Assembly (NCBI RefSeq): GCF_013761175.1
Contig: NZ_JACDUR010000003.1
Coordinates: 599,791-663,790 of the forward strand
DNA length: 64,000 bases
Source: Nonomuraea soli
GTDB taxonomy: Bacteria; Actinomycetota; Actinomycetes; Streptosporangiales; Streptosporangiaceae
Direction: 5' to 3'
Shown here: one piece after another, positions 1 to 7,469 of the stretch
How the letters are laid out: the number at the start of each line of letters is the position of its first letter
Numbering within the stretch: the stretch's first letter is position 1
Position numbers and translations under genes: made by a program
Notes under the pieces: model-generated
What the model was told of the DNA's origin: nothing
Databases searched by the model: none
What the model saw: only the letters and a program-made list of their open reading frames with translations

Positions 1-107
1 GCACGTCTTCCCGCACGTCTTCCCGCACGTCTTCCCGCACGTCTTCCCGCACGTCTTCCCGCACGTCTTCCCGCACGTCTTCCCGCACGTCTTCCCGCAC
101 GTCTTCC
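1..107. repeat. 12-bp tandem repeat array (GCACGTCTTCCC), cut by window edge
   Basis: Eight perfect copies of GCACGTCTTCCC plus 11 bases of a ninth run from the first base of the window, so the array probably continues to the left. The period is a multiple of three, so any frame would read as a four-residue repeat (ARLP, HVFP or TSSR on +; EDVR, GKTC or GRRA on -). No start codon or coding context is visible. It lies upstream of rsmG, where jag/yidC are expected by synteny. It is either a spacer array or the repetitive tail of a neighbouring gene; I favour a spacer. Confidence 0.9.
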
Positions 108-308
108 GTACGGCGCAGCTGGGCCCTTCGTACGGCCCAGCCCATCGCGTACGGCACGCCGGGGGAGTTACCGTCACCCGCCTCCGCAGCCCGCCTTGGG
201 TTCACCACCCGACACCCCAAACCCGGACACCCCACCCAGCCGGGAACGAGAGGGCCCACGACCCCCTAGTCTTGGGACGACAATGCAGATGAGGAAGGTC
301 CATCAGCT
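108..308. other. rsmG upstream region with candidate promoter
   Basis: No gene is seen between the repeat array and rsmG. The hexamer GTACGG recurs three times within about 60 bases (near 108, 143 and 161). A TAGTCT -10-like hexamer lies at 267-272, and an AGGAAGG ribosome binding site sits just ahead of the GTG start of rsmG. The + frame beginning at base 1 stays open to 312 but has no start inside the window. Confidence 0.45.
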
Positions 309-1040
309 GTGAGCGACGAACTGCCGGCCCCACCGCCGATCGCGCGCGAGGTCTTCACCGGCGATGCCTGGGCTCGCGCTGAGGCCTACGCACAGCTGCT
401 CGCTGGGCCCGGCGTGGTCCGTGGCTTGCTGGGACCGCGAGAAGTGCCCCGCATCTGGGACCGCCACCTGCTCAACTGCGCCGTCATCGCCGAAGCCATC
501 CCCGACAAGCCAGGCCACCTGGAAGCCAGTTCCGGTGATGGCATTACCGCCTCCACCCCCGTCCGAGTCGTCGACATCGGCTCCGGCGCCGGACTCCCCG
601 GTCTCGTCCTCGCGATCGTGCGCCCCGACATCACCGTCACCCTCCTCGAACCCCTGCTCCGCCGCACCGTCTTCCTCGAGGAGTGCGCCGCCGCCCTCGG
701 CCTCGACAACGTGGAGGTCCTGCGCGGCCGCGCCGAGGAGCTCAAGGGCAAGCGAGTGTTCGACGTCGCCACCGCCCGAGCCGTCGCCCCCCTTGGCCGT
801 CTCCTGACCTGGTCCATGCCCCTCCTTCGCGAAGGGGGCGAGCTCATTGCCATGAAGGGGGAGCGAGCAGCCGAGGAGCTTGCCGAGTCCGATGCCGAAT
901 TGCGTGCCGCTGGGGCCCAATCGGCTGAACTCATCTCGGTCGGGCACGGTAAGGTCGAGCCGCCCGCAACGTTGGTTCGGGTGGTGGCCGGACGCCAGAG
1001 TCCCCCTGGCGGTGGCGGTCGGCGCCGTCGAAGGAGGTAG
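309..1040 (+). CDS. rsmG: 16S rRNA (guanine(527)-N7)-methyltransferase RsmG
   Basis: RsmG (GidB) transfers a methyl group from SAM to N7 of G527 in the 530 loop of 16S rRNA; loss gives low-level streptomycin resistance in many bacteria. The 243-residue product has the Rossmann SAM-binding motif VVDIGSGAGLPG at residues 88-98 and the conserved downstream ATARAVAPL block. The GTG at 309 follows AGGAAGG by about 10 nt. The C-terminus is low-complexity (Gly/Arg-rich), as in other high-GC actinomycetes. It sits directly upstream of parA, the classical origin-side order jag-rsmG-parA-parB. Identification is secure from motif, length and context. Confidence 0.95.
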   Translation: MSDELPAPPPIAREVFTGDAWARAEAYAQLLAGPGVVRGLLGPREVPRIWDRHLLNCAVIAEAIPDKPGHLEASSGDGITASTPVRVVDIGSGAGLPGLVLAIVRPDITVTLLEPLLRRTVFLEECAAALGLDNVEVLRGRAEELKGKRVFDVATARAVAPLGRLLTWSMPLLREGGELIAMKGERAAEELAESDAELRAAGAQSAELISVGHGKVEPPATLVRVVAGRQSPPGGGGRRRRRR

Positions 1041-1186
1041 CGGTTGTGCCAGGCGCGTCTTCAGGCCTGGGCTGGCCGGGTGAACCCGTCACACAAAGCC
1101 CTTCCGGTGTAGGTTGGCCGGAATTGGGCGTGTCGCGAGGTGGATTTACCGGCAGTACCCCGCCTCCTGTTGAAAGGATGGCCATC

Positions 1187-2113
1187 GTGACCCAGACCCC
1201 CCTTAATCCCGGTGATTCGCCGCTGGTACGAGAGGCGCTCAGTTCAGTGGTTTCACGTGAAACATCCACGACCCAGACCGCCCCCTTGGCGGGCAACTCC
1301 CCCTCCGGGCAGGAGGGTCTCTGGCCACGCCCGCCCAAGACCCGTGTGATCGCCGTGGCGAACCAGAAGGGCGGAGTCGGCAAGACGACGACCTCCGTGA
1401 ACCTTGCCGCCGCCTTGTCGATGCACGGCCAGCGCGTGCTCGTCATCGACCTTGACCCCCAGGGGAATGCCTCCACCGCCCTTGCGACGGAGCACCGGGG
1501 TGACGTTCCTGACATCTACCAGGTCCTCGTCGACGACCTGCCGATGTCCGAGATCGTGCGCGAAGTGCCCGACATGCCCGGTCTCTACTGCGCCCCGGCG
1601 ACCATCAACCTGGCCGGCGCCGAGATCGAACTCGTCTCCCTGGTCGCCCGCGAGGCCCGCCTCCGCCGCGCCTTGGCGTCGTTCGACTCGGTGGAGCTCG
1701 ACTACATCATCATCGACTGCCCGCCCTCGCTGGGGCTGCTGACGGTCAACTCCCTCGTGGCGGCGGAGGAGGTGCTGATCCCCATCCAGTGCGAGTACTA
1801 CGCCCTGGAAGGCCTCAGCCAGCTGCTCCACAACATCGACCTGATCAAGGCCCACCTCAATGCCAACCTGCAGGTGTCCACGATCCTGCTGACCATGTAC
1901 GACGGCCGCACCCGCCTGGCGTCGCAGGTGGCCGACGAGGTCCGCGTGCACTTCCGCGAGACCGTGCTCGACACCGTGATCCCGCGAAGCGTCCGCGTGT
2001 CGGAGGCACCCAGCTACGGCCAGTCCGTCATGACCTACGACCCAGGCTCCAGCGGCGCAACGGCCTACATGGACGCAGCCCGCGAGATCGCCTACCGCGC
2101 CGCCTCGGTCTAA
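1187..2113 (+). CDS. parA: chromosome-partitioning ATPase ParA
   Basis: ParA is the Walker-type ATPase that, with ParB bound at parS, moves newly replicated origins apart. The deviant Walker A motif KGGVGKTT is at residues 61-68 and is followed by the Walker B region IIIDCPPSLGLL. I chose the GTG at 1187 because GAAAGG (1172-1177) lies 9 nt upstream; an in-frame ATG at 1178 abuts that same site, and the frame also stays open to 1046. A parS site lies inside the gene and encodes residues VSRET (22-26). The product is 308 aa. It precedes parB but is separated from it by 864 bp of non-coding DNA. Confidence 0.93.
   Translation: MTQTPLNPGDSPLVREALSSVVSRETSTTQTAPLAGNSPSGQEGLWPRPPKTRVIAVANQKGGVGKTTTSVNLAAALSMHGQRVLVIDLDPQGNASTALATEHRGDVPDIYQVLVDDLPMSEIVREVPDMPGLYCAPATINLAGAEIELVSLVAREARLRRALASFDSVELDYIIIDCPPSLGLLTVNSLVAAEEVLIPIQCEYYALEGLSQLLHNIDLIKAHLNANLQVSTILLTMYDGRTRLASQVADEVRVHFRETVLDTVIPRSVRVSEAPSYGQSVMTYDPGSSGATAYMDAAREIAYRAASV
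1250..1263. other. parS: parS site 1 (inside parA)
   Basis: A perfect GTTTCACGTGAAAC, the universal ParB-binding centromere sequence. It is in frame 1 of parA codons 22-26 and specifies Val-Ser-Arg-Glu-Thr, so coding and centromere functions overlap in the disordered N-terminal region ahead of the ATPase core. Confidence 0.97.
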
Positions 2114-2816
2114 CCACCACCCCCGCTCCCCACCCCCCAAATTTGCCAGCCTGCCCACCTGCCCACCTGCCACCGTGCCAGCCCGCCACCGTGCCAGCCC
2201 GCCACCGTGCCAGCGTGCCGACCGGCCGACCGGGCGACCTGCCGACTCGCCGACCTCGCGTCGCCCGGCTCCGCCTTGCCGCGCCTCGCTTGGCTTTGCC
2301 TTGCGCCGCCTCCTCGTCGTGTCGCCTCGCGCAGCCTGGCGCATCGCATCGCATCGCTTCACCTTGCGTTGCATCGCGCCGCTTCACCTTGCGTCGCCTC
2401 ATCTCGCGTGACTACGCCTCGCGATCTCGTGTGACTACGCCTCGCGTCGAGACCCCTCCCACCGGAGGTCTGGACGCCGTAAGCCACCCCATGCGCGCGC
2501 CTCAGAGCGAGCACACAGGCCCTGGTGCACAAGCTGATCACCCAAGTCGGCCAATTTCCTCAAAGCGGTGCTTAAAGCATCTGGGAGCCTCCTGAGCCGT
2601 GCATGCCGGGAGGCGTCTATCAGAGGAGTCGCGAAGGAGGGCCGGAGCCCTCAAGACACCGCGGTAGGGCGAAAACGGGCCGGGGCATCCAGGACAGCCG
2701 GTTTCACAGGAGTCGCTCCCTCAAAAGCCCTTCCGGCGGCTCGGGGCCGACCTCTCGGAGAATCGCTCCTGTGGAACTTTGCACACCACCTCTGAGCACG
2801 GGTTAAGCGACCTTCC
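2114..2816. other. repetitive non-coding spacer between parA and parB
   Basis: About 700 bp without a credible gene. It holds three near-perfect 16-bp units, CCACCGTGCCAGCCCG, at 2170-2217; two copies of CGCTTCACCTTGCGT at 2355-2369 and 2380-2394; and two copies of GTGACTACGCCTCGCG at 2408-2423 and 2431-2446. The top strand from 2140 to 2460 is strongly pyrimidine-biased. Open frames here are low-complexity (Pro/Ala/Arg or Gly/Arg) with no family resemblance. The parB promoter probably lies near the 3' end. Confidence 0.6.
2170..2217. repeat. three 16-bp direct repeats
   Basis: Units at 2170-2185, 2186-2201 and 2202-2217. The first two are identical (CCACCGTGCCAGCCCG) and the third differs only in its last bases. 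They lie in the parA-parB spacer. Confidence 0.85.
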
Positions 2817-2843
2817 TGTGGATAACGAGCCCACTTATCCACA
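2817..2843. promoter_or_regulatory. inverted pair of perfect DnaA boxes
   Basis: TGTGGATAA at 2817-2825 and TTATCCACA at 2835-2843 are perfect 9-mer DnaA boxes in opposite orientation, separated by 9 bp. They lie about 135 bp upstream of parB. The layout could let DnaA bind cooperatively near the parB promoter. This is not an origin: there are only two boxes and no AT-rich unwinding element. Confidence 0.75.
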
Positions 2844-2977
2844 GGCATCCACATCCCTCAAACGGCCACGCTTCGAAATCAGATAGAACCGTGTGCGGCG
2901 AGCGGGTACTCCGTTGCGTGTGCGACGGTAACCTCTCCTGATGTGACCGGAATCTGCCGGGGGAATGAGGAGACGCA

Positions 2978-3964
2978 GTGAGTCAGCAGCGGCGAGGGTT
3001 GGGCAAGGGACTCGGGGCGCTCATCCCGACCGGGCCGATCGTTGACGGAACCGGCGCGGTGGCAACGGCGGCAGGGTCAGCGCCCGCCTCACCGTCTGCG
3101 TCCGAAGAGGTGAACGGCGGTCCGAAGCCGATCATCGGTGCGTACTTCAAGGAAGTCCCCGTAACCGCGATCGCCCCCAACCCCCGGCAGCCGCGCGAGG
3201 TCTTTGACGAGGACCGCCTGGAGGAACTGGCAGCCTCCATCCGCGAAGTCGGCTTGCTTCAGCCCGTGGTGGTGCGCTCGATCGGCGGCGGCCGGTACGA
3301 GCTCATCATGGGGGAGCGGCGCTGGCGAGCCAGCCAGTTGGCCGGTCTTGACGTGATCCCCACCATCGTCAGAAACACCCAGGACACCGACCTCCTGCGC
3401 GACGCCCTCATCGAGAACCTTCAGCGCGAGCAGCTGAACCCCCTCGAAGAGGCTGCCGCCTACCAGCAGCTCCTCGACGACTTCAGCGCCACCCACGAGC
3501 AGCTCGCCCAGAAGGTCGGCCGTTCCCGGTCGCACATCACCAACACTCTCCGCCTCCTCAACCTCCCGCCCGAAGTCCAGCTCCGTGTCGCGGCCGGAAC
3601 CATCAGCGCCGGCCACGCTCGCGCGCTACTGGGACTCGAGAGCGCCGAGCATCAGATCCAGCTCGCCAACCGCATCGTCGCCGAACTGCTGTCCGTGCGG
3701 GCGGTGGAGGAGATCGTCGCCATGGGCAGCAGCGCCGCCGCTCCCAAGTCGACCACCAAGCGCCCCACGAACCGTCCGACCGCACCCGGCCTCACGCATC
3801 TGGCCAACCGGCTGTCGGATCACTTCGAGACCAAGGTGAAGGTGGACCTGGGTCGACGCAAGGGGCGGATCGTGGTGGAGTTCGCGACCATCGACGACCT
3901 TGAGCGAATCATCGGCACCATGGCCCCCGAGGCCGTCCGCGCCATGAGGGATGCTGAGGACTAG
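2978..3964 (+). CDS. parB: chromosome-partitioning protein ParB (CTPase, parS-binding)
   Basis: ParB binds parS, loads as a CTP-dependent sliding clamp and stimulates ParA. The 328-aa product shows the N-terminal ParA-stimulating stretch ([13 protein letters not shown]), the CTP/C-motif region GERRWRAS at residues 112-119, ENLQRE at 146-151, a helix-turn-helix at about 174-193 ([19 protein letters not shown]) and a C-terminal dimerisation domain. The GTG start follows GAGGAGACGCA. Five parS copies within 3 kb support function. Transcription runs into a 40-bp palindrome containing parS immediately downstream. Confidence 0.96.
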   Translation: MSQQRRGLGKGLGALIPTGPIVDGTGAVATAAGSAPASPSASEEVNGGPKPIIGAYFKEVPVTAIAPNPRQPREVFDEDRLEELAASIREVGLLQPVVVRSIGGGRYELIMGERRWRASQLAGLDVIPTIVRNTQDTDLLRDALIENLQREQLNPLEEAAAYQQLLDDFSATHEQLAQKVGRSRSHITNTLRLLNLPPEVQLRVAAGTISAGHARALLGLESAEHQIQLANRIVAELLSVRAVEEIVAMGSSAAAPKSTTKRPTNRPTAPGLTHLANRLSDHFETKVKVDLGRRKGRIVVEFATIDDLERIIGTMAPEAVRAMRDAED

Positions 3965-3998
3965 GCGCCGCTCCGCAGAAGCTCAGCTCGTAGGGCAG

Positions 3999-4038
3999 CG
4001 AAGGGGGCCGTGTTTCACGTGAAACACGGCCCCCTTCG
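3999..4038. terminator. 40-bp perfect palindrome with parS at its centre
   Basis: Bases 3999-4038 form a perfect inverted repeat centred between 4018 and 4019. The outer arms are G/C-rich (AGGGGGCCG / CGGCCCCCT) and the inner 14 bp are parS. It starts 34 bp after the parB stop, so it could act as the parB terminator as well as a centromere site. Confidence 0.8.
4012..4025. other. parS: parS site 2
   Basis: A perfect GTTTCACGTGAAAC forming the heart of the 40-bp palindrome just after parB. Confidence 0.97.
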
Positions 4039-4068
4039 TCGTTGACCGTGGTGTGAACGCACGGGCGC

Positions 4069-4082
4069 GTTTCACGTGAAAC
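4069..4082. other. parS: parS site 3
   Basis: A perfect GTTTCACGTGAAAC, 57 bp from site 2, without extended flanking symmetry. Confidence 0.97.
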
Positions 4083-4208
4083 ATGGGCCGCCCGGGGAGG
4101 CTCTGTTCGCACTTGGCGCCGCTGCCGAGCGTCCGTGCCCGCAGTCACCCACCCCGCGCCGACGGCTCCGCAGTCACTCGCTCTGCACTAACGCCCGGAA
4201 CGAAGATG

Positions 4209-4222
4209 GTTTCACGTGAAAC
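4209..4222. other. parS: parS site 4
   Basis: A perfect GTTTCACGTGAAAC in the non-coding interval between parB and the threonine aldolase gene. Confidence 0.97.
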
Positions 4223-4333
4223 ATCTACCCGCCCACGTCGTGCGCAGGTGTCCCGCGACGCCGCTGGCCGCGCGGGACGTAATGGCTTCAAGCACCTCGC
4301 GCGCTCCCGGAGATGGAAGGATCCCCCATCCCT

Positions 4334-4361
4334 GGGCTGTGTTTCACGTGAAACACAGCCC
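4334..4361. other. parS: parS site 5 inside a 28-bp palindrome
   Basis: parS (4341-4354) is extended on both sides by GGGCTGT / ACAGCCC to a perfect 28-bp palindrome. It ends 16 bp before the stop codon of the minus-strand threonine aldolase gene, so it could serve as that gene's terminator too. Confidence 0.95.
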
Positions 4362-4376
4362 GACCACGACGTCGTG

Positions 4377-5423
4377 CTAGGCGCCGACTGCCTTCCGGAT
4401 GTCGTCCAGGAACTCGTCGACCTGATCCGGTGTCGTGTCGAACGCCGTCATCCAGCGCACGAGGTTTGCTTCCTCGTCCCAGTAATGGAAGCGGTATCGC
4501 TGCTGGAGAACCGACACCGCCGGTGCGGGCAGCGTGGCGAAGACGGCATTCGACTGCACGGGAAACGCGAGCCCAACATCCGGGACGTCCCGAAGGCCAT
4601 CCGCCAGGCGCGTCGACATCGCGTTGGCGTGGCCCGCGTTCTGGCGCCACAGCTCATCGGTGAGCAGGGCGGTGAGTTGAGCGGAGATGTAGCGCATCTT
4701 GGAAGCCAGCTGCAGTGACTGACGGCGAAGGAACGGCGTCCCGGAAGCCAGCTCGGGGGAGAGCACGATGACGGCTTCGGCGGCCAACGCGCCGTTCTTG
4801 GTGCCGCCGAAGCTGAACACATCCACCCCCACATCGGTGGTGATGCTCCGCAGATCCGTGCCCAGATGAGCCGCAGCATTGGCCAGCCGGGCGCCGTCGA
4901 CGTGAAGGAACAACCCGGCGTCGTGGGCAGCCTCGGACAGGGCCGCGATCTCCTCGGGCGTGTAGACGGTGCCCAGCTCGGTCACCTGGGAGATGGACAC
5001 GACCGTCGGTTGGGACTCGTGCGGGTTGCCGACGCCTCCCAGGCGGCTGGTGATGTCGCGGGGGAGGAGCTTGCCGTCCGTTGTGGGGACAGTGATGAGC
5101 TTGACGCCCAGCAGCCGCTCCGCAGCGCCCGCCTCGTGGGTGGCGATGTGGGCGCTCGATGCGCAGATGATGGCGTCGTAGCGGCCGAGCATGAGGGCCA
5201 GGCCGACCATGTTGGCTCCAGCGCCGTTGAGTACGGCGAAGCCCTGGGCGGCGGGACCGAACTCTGCGTGGACCCGTTCTTCGAAGAGCGCCGTCCAGTC
5301 GTCACCCCCGTACGCCGGGGCATCCCCGTGGTTGGCGGCTGCGATGGCCTCCAGGATGGTGGGGTGAACGCCGGCGTGGTTGTCGCTGGCGAAACTCTTT
5401 GGGAAGGGTGAATCGATCAGCAC
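4377..5423 (-). CDS. low-specificity L-threonine aldolase (PLP-dependent)
   Basis: A 348-aa fold-type I PLP enzyme of the threonine aldolase/beta-eliminating lyase family, cleaving L-threonine or L-allo-threonine to glycine and acetaldehyde. The family N-terminal signature FASDNHAG, the HVDGARLANAA block and the PLP-lysine segment FSFGGTKNG are all visible. The longer open frame to 5891 is rejected because its extension is low-complexity. A GTG at 5423 is preceded by TAATGT (minus strand, 5436-5431) with exactly 7 nt between, implying a leaderless mRNA; no Shine-Dalgarno is seen. It faces parB tail to tail. The true substrate may differ (for example another beta-hydroxy amino acid). Confidence 0.88.
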   Translation of the reverse strand: MLIDSPFPKSFASDNHAGVHPTILEAIAAANHGDAPAYGGDDWTALFEERVHAEFGPAAQGFAVLNGAGANMVGLALMLGRYDAIICASSAHIATHEAGAAERLLGVKLITVPTTDGKLLPRDITSRLGGVGNPHESQPTVVSISQVTELGTVYTPEEIAALSEAAHDAGLFLHVDGARLANAAAHLGTDLRSITTDVGVDVFSFGGTKNGALAAEAVIVLSPELASGTPFLRRQSLQLASKMRYISAQLTALLTDELWRQNAGHANAMSTRLADGLRDVPDVGLAFPVQSNAVFATLPAPAVSVLQQRYRFHYWDEEANLVRWMTAFDTTPDQVDEFLDDIRKAVGA

Positions 5424-6009
5424 AGGGCCAACATTACGTCGGGTGCTGGTCGGGATTGGTGGCCGCAGTGGGCCTTGAGGCATCAGCATCACCTGGGTGC
5501 TGGTGGAGGGTAGCGGGGGCGCGACGGGGGAGGCCGGGTGGACGGCCTCGGCACAGCGGTCGGAGCGTGATCGCCAAGCGGGAGTGGTGCGGGGCGCGGC
5601 CTGTGCCGCTTTCGGTGGGCATGTGTGGGGCGGTTGGTCGCCCGATCCCGCACGGGCGTGGCGGTGGCTGAATGCTGGTCGCCAGTGCCAGGGCAGGGCG
5701 CAGTCGGCCCGCGAGCAGATGGCGTGCCTGCCTGCGTCTGTCGCCTGCCTGCCTGCCGCTTGCGTCCACTCGCATCTGACTGCCGGGCTGCCTCTGCCGG
5801 GTCTGCGTCTGCCCGTCTGTGTGCCCGCGCACGTGTGCGCGTGCGCGCGTGCTTGCGTCTGCGCCTGCTGGCGTCCGGCCCCTGCCCGCATCTGTCTGCC
5901 CGCGTTCGTCCGGCACTCATTGCGTGGCTGCGCGGCGGCTACGGGTGCGGCTCGGTGTTGCGTATGGAGGCGGGTGTGATGCCAGGTCGCCCGGCGCGAG
6001 GCCGGCGGG
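5424..6009. other. low-complexity non-coding interval with Z-DNA-prone tract
   Basis: Open frames here translate to Arg/Ala/His/Thr-rich low-complexity sequence, so I call no gene. Repeated CCTGCCTGC units occur near 5728-5760. A strictly alternating pyrimidine-purine run occupies 5826-5852 (27 nt, mostly CG/CA/TG steps). It separates the divergent aldolase promoter from the 3' end of ddl. Confidence 0.6.
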
Positions 6010-6963
6010 CTACGCGGTGCGGGCGGCGGCGATTTCGAGGAGGCCGCGGCAGAGGGTGCCGAGGTCTTGGCCCGCGGCCTCGGCTGCCATGGGCAGCAGG
6101 GAGGTCTCCGTCATTCCCGGGGCGACGTTGACTTCCAGGAAGTGGGGGCGGCCCTGGGCGTCGACGATGAGGTCGGTGCGGGAGAGGTCACGAAGGCCGA
6201 GGGCGGTGTGGGCGGTGACGGCCATCTCGGCGCACGCGGCGGCGGCCTCGGCGGACAGGCGGGCGGGGGCGAAGAACTCGGTGTGGCCGGCTGTGTAGCG
6301 GGCCGCGTAGTCGTAGACGCCCTTGTCGGGGACGATCTCCACGGCGGGGAGAGCGACGGGGCCGTCGCCCAGGTCGATGACGGAGACCGATACCTCGACG
6401 CCTTCGATGTAGCGCTCGATGAGGGCCGTGTCGCCGTAGGCGAAGCAGCCGACCATGGCGGCGGGGAGTTCCTCCGCGGTGCGTACGGCAGAGGCGCCGA
6501 GCGCTGAGCCGCCGCGGGCGGGCTTGACGAAGAGGGGGAGGCCCAGGTGCTCGACGATGCGCGTCAGGACGGCTGAGGCGCCGAGGTCGTGGAAGGTCTC
6601 CTTGGGGAGGGTCACCGAGTCGGGGGTGAGGAGGCCGACAGAGCGGACGACCGCCTTGGCCGAGGGCTTGTCGAAGGCCACGCGACACGTGTCGGGGCCG
6701 GCTCCCACGTAGGGGACGTGGAGGAGTTCGAGGATGGAGCGGATCGCGCCGTCCTCGCCCGCGCCGCCGTGGAGGGTGACGAAGACGGCGTCCGGGGGGT
6801 CGGCCAGGACGGAGGGGACCAGGGACGCGTCGGTGTCGCGGGTTTCCACGTCGATGCCCGCGGAGCGGAGCACCTCGCTGACTCGACGTCCTGAACGCAG
6901 CGAGACCTCTCGCTCGTAGGACAGTCCACCGGCCAGCACCAGCACGTGGCCCAGATCGCTCAT
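6010..6963 (-). CDS. ddl: D-alanine--D-alanine ligase
   Basis: An ATP-grasp enzyme making D-Ala-D-Ala for peptidoglycan precursors. The 317-aa product has the N-terminal GGLSYEREVSLRSGR motif, TLHGGAGEDG, the ATP-binding segment FVKPARGGSALG, and the metal and product site EVNVAPGMTETSLLP. The start ATG follows GGGAGGCG by 5 nt on the minus strand. The length is a little short of the usual 330-380 aa, and it resembles the compact actinobacterial paralogues that occur beside origin genes. A second ddl near rnc/recG is usual in actinobacteria but cannot be seen here. No vancomycin-resistance neighbours (vanH, vanX) are present. Confidence 0.92.
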   Translation of the reverse strand: MSDLGHVLVLAGGLSYEREVSLRSGRRVSEVLRSAGIDVETRDTDASLVPSVLADPPDAVFVTLHGGAGEDGAIRSILELLHVPYVGAGPDTCRVAFDKPSAKAVVRSVGLLTPDSVTLPKETFHDLGASAVLTRIVEHLGLPLFVKPARGGSALGASAVRTAEELPAAMVGCFAYGDTALIERYIEGVEVSVSVIDLGDGPVALPAVEIVPDKGVYDYAARYTAGHTEFFAPARLSAEAAAACAEMAVTAHTALGLRDLSRTDLIVDAQGRPHFLEVNVAPGMTETSLLPMAAEAAGQDLGTLCRGLLEIAAARTA

Positions 6964-7469
6964 CTCAACGCCTCCCTCACCCGCTCACACCGCCGTACAA
7001 CCGTACCGGCGGGGAGTGGTGGATGTGGCATCGGCTTTGGTGGCGGCGGGAGATTTGGTGGAGGGGGAGGTCGAGGGGGATCGGAGGCCGAGCCGGGATG
7101 GGGCCGGAGACCGGCCCGAGGCCGGGGCCGGGCGTGGGGATGGGCCGGGCATGGGGATGGGCCAGGCGTGGGGATGGGGCTGAGGGCGGCGGAGACGTGG
7201 AGGGGGAAGCGGCGGAGACGGGGAGGGGGGAGGTGGAAGCAGTGGAGGGGAGGGCGGGAGCGGGGAGTGGAGCAGGAAGGGAAGCGGGAGCGCAGGAGCG
7301 GGGGAGCTGGAGGGGAGAGCCGGAGCGGGGGAACCAGAGCGGGGGAACCGGAGCGGGGAACCGGGGCGCGGGGCGGGGAGAAAACGCCGGAGGAGTGCGA
7401 GAGAGCGTCCGGAGCTCAAAAGGAACGGCAGGCGAGACCTCAAGGTCCCGCCTGCCGTACCCAGATGAA
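6964..7469. other. purine-rich, strand-asymmetric non-coding interval
   Basis: About 450 bases of the + strand from 7020 to 7440 are almost purely G/A with many runs of three or more G. Direct repeats GAGCGGGGGAACC lie at 7323-7335 and 7337-7349, with a 12-base copy at 7351-7362. No plausible gene is present; translations are Gly/Arg/Glu low-complexity. The region is the spacer between ddl and the aminotransferase 3' end, with strong G-quadruplex and triplex potential. Confidence 0.65.

Noticed and set aside
1..107. CRISPR array
   Set aside because: The 12-bp units are contiguous without spacers, too short for CRISPR repeats, and no cas genes are present.
1253..2374. Minus-strand frame opposite parA
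   Set aside because: Low-complexity Gly/Arg/His shadow of parA and its spacer.
2817..2843. Chromosomal origin of replication
   Set aside because: Only two DnaA boxes and no AT-rich unwinding region or dnaA; oriC is expected to the left of the window.
5424..5891. N-terminal extension of the threonine aldolase
   Set aside because: The extra 156 residues are low-complexity and absent in the family; the fold starts at the GTG at 5423.
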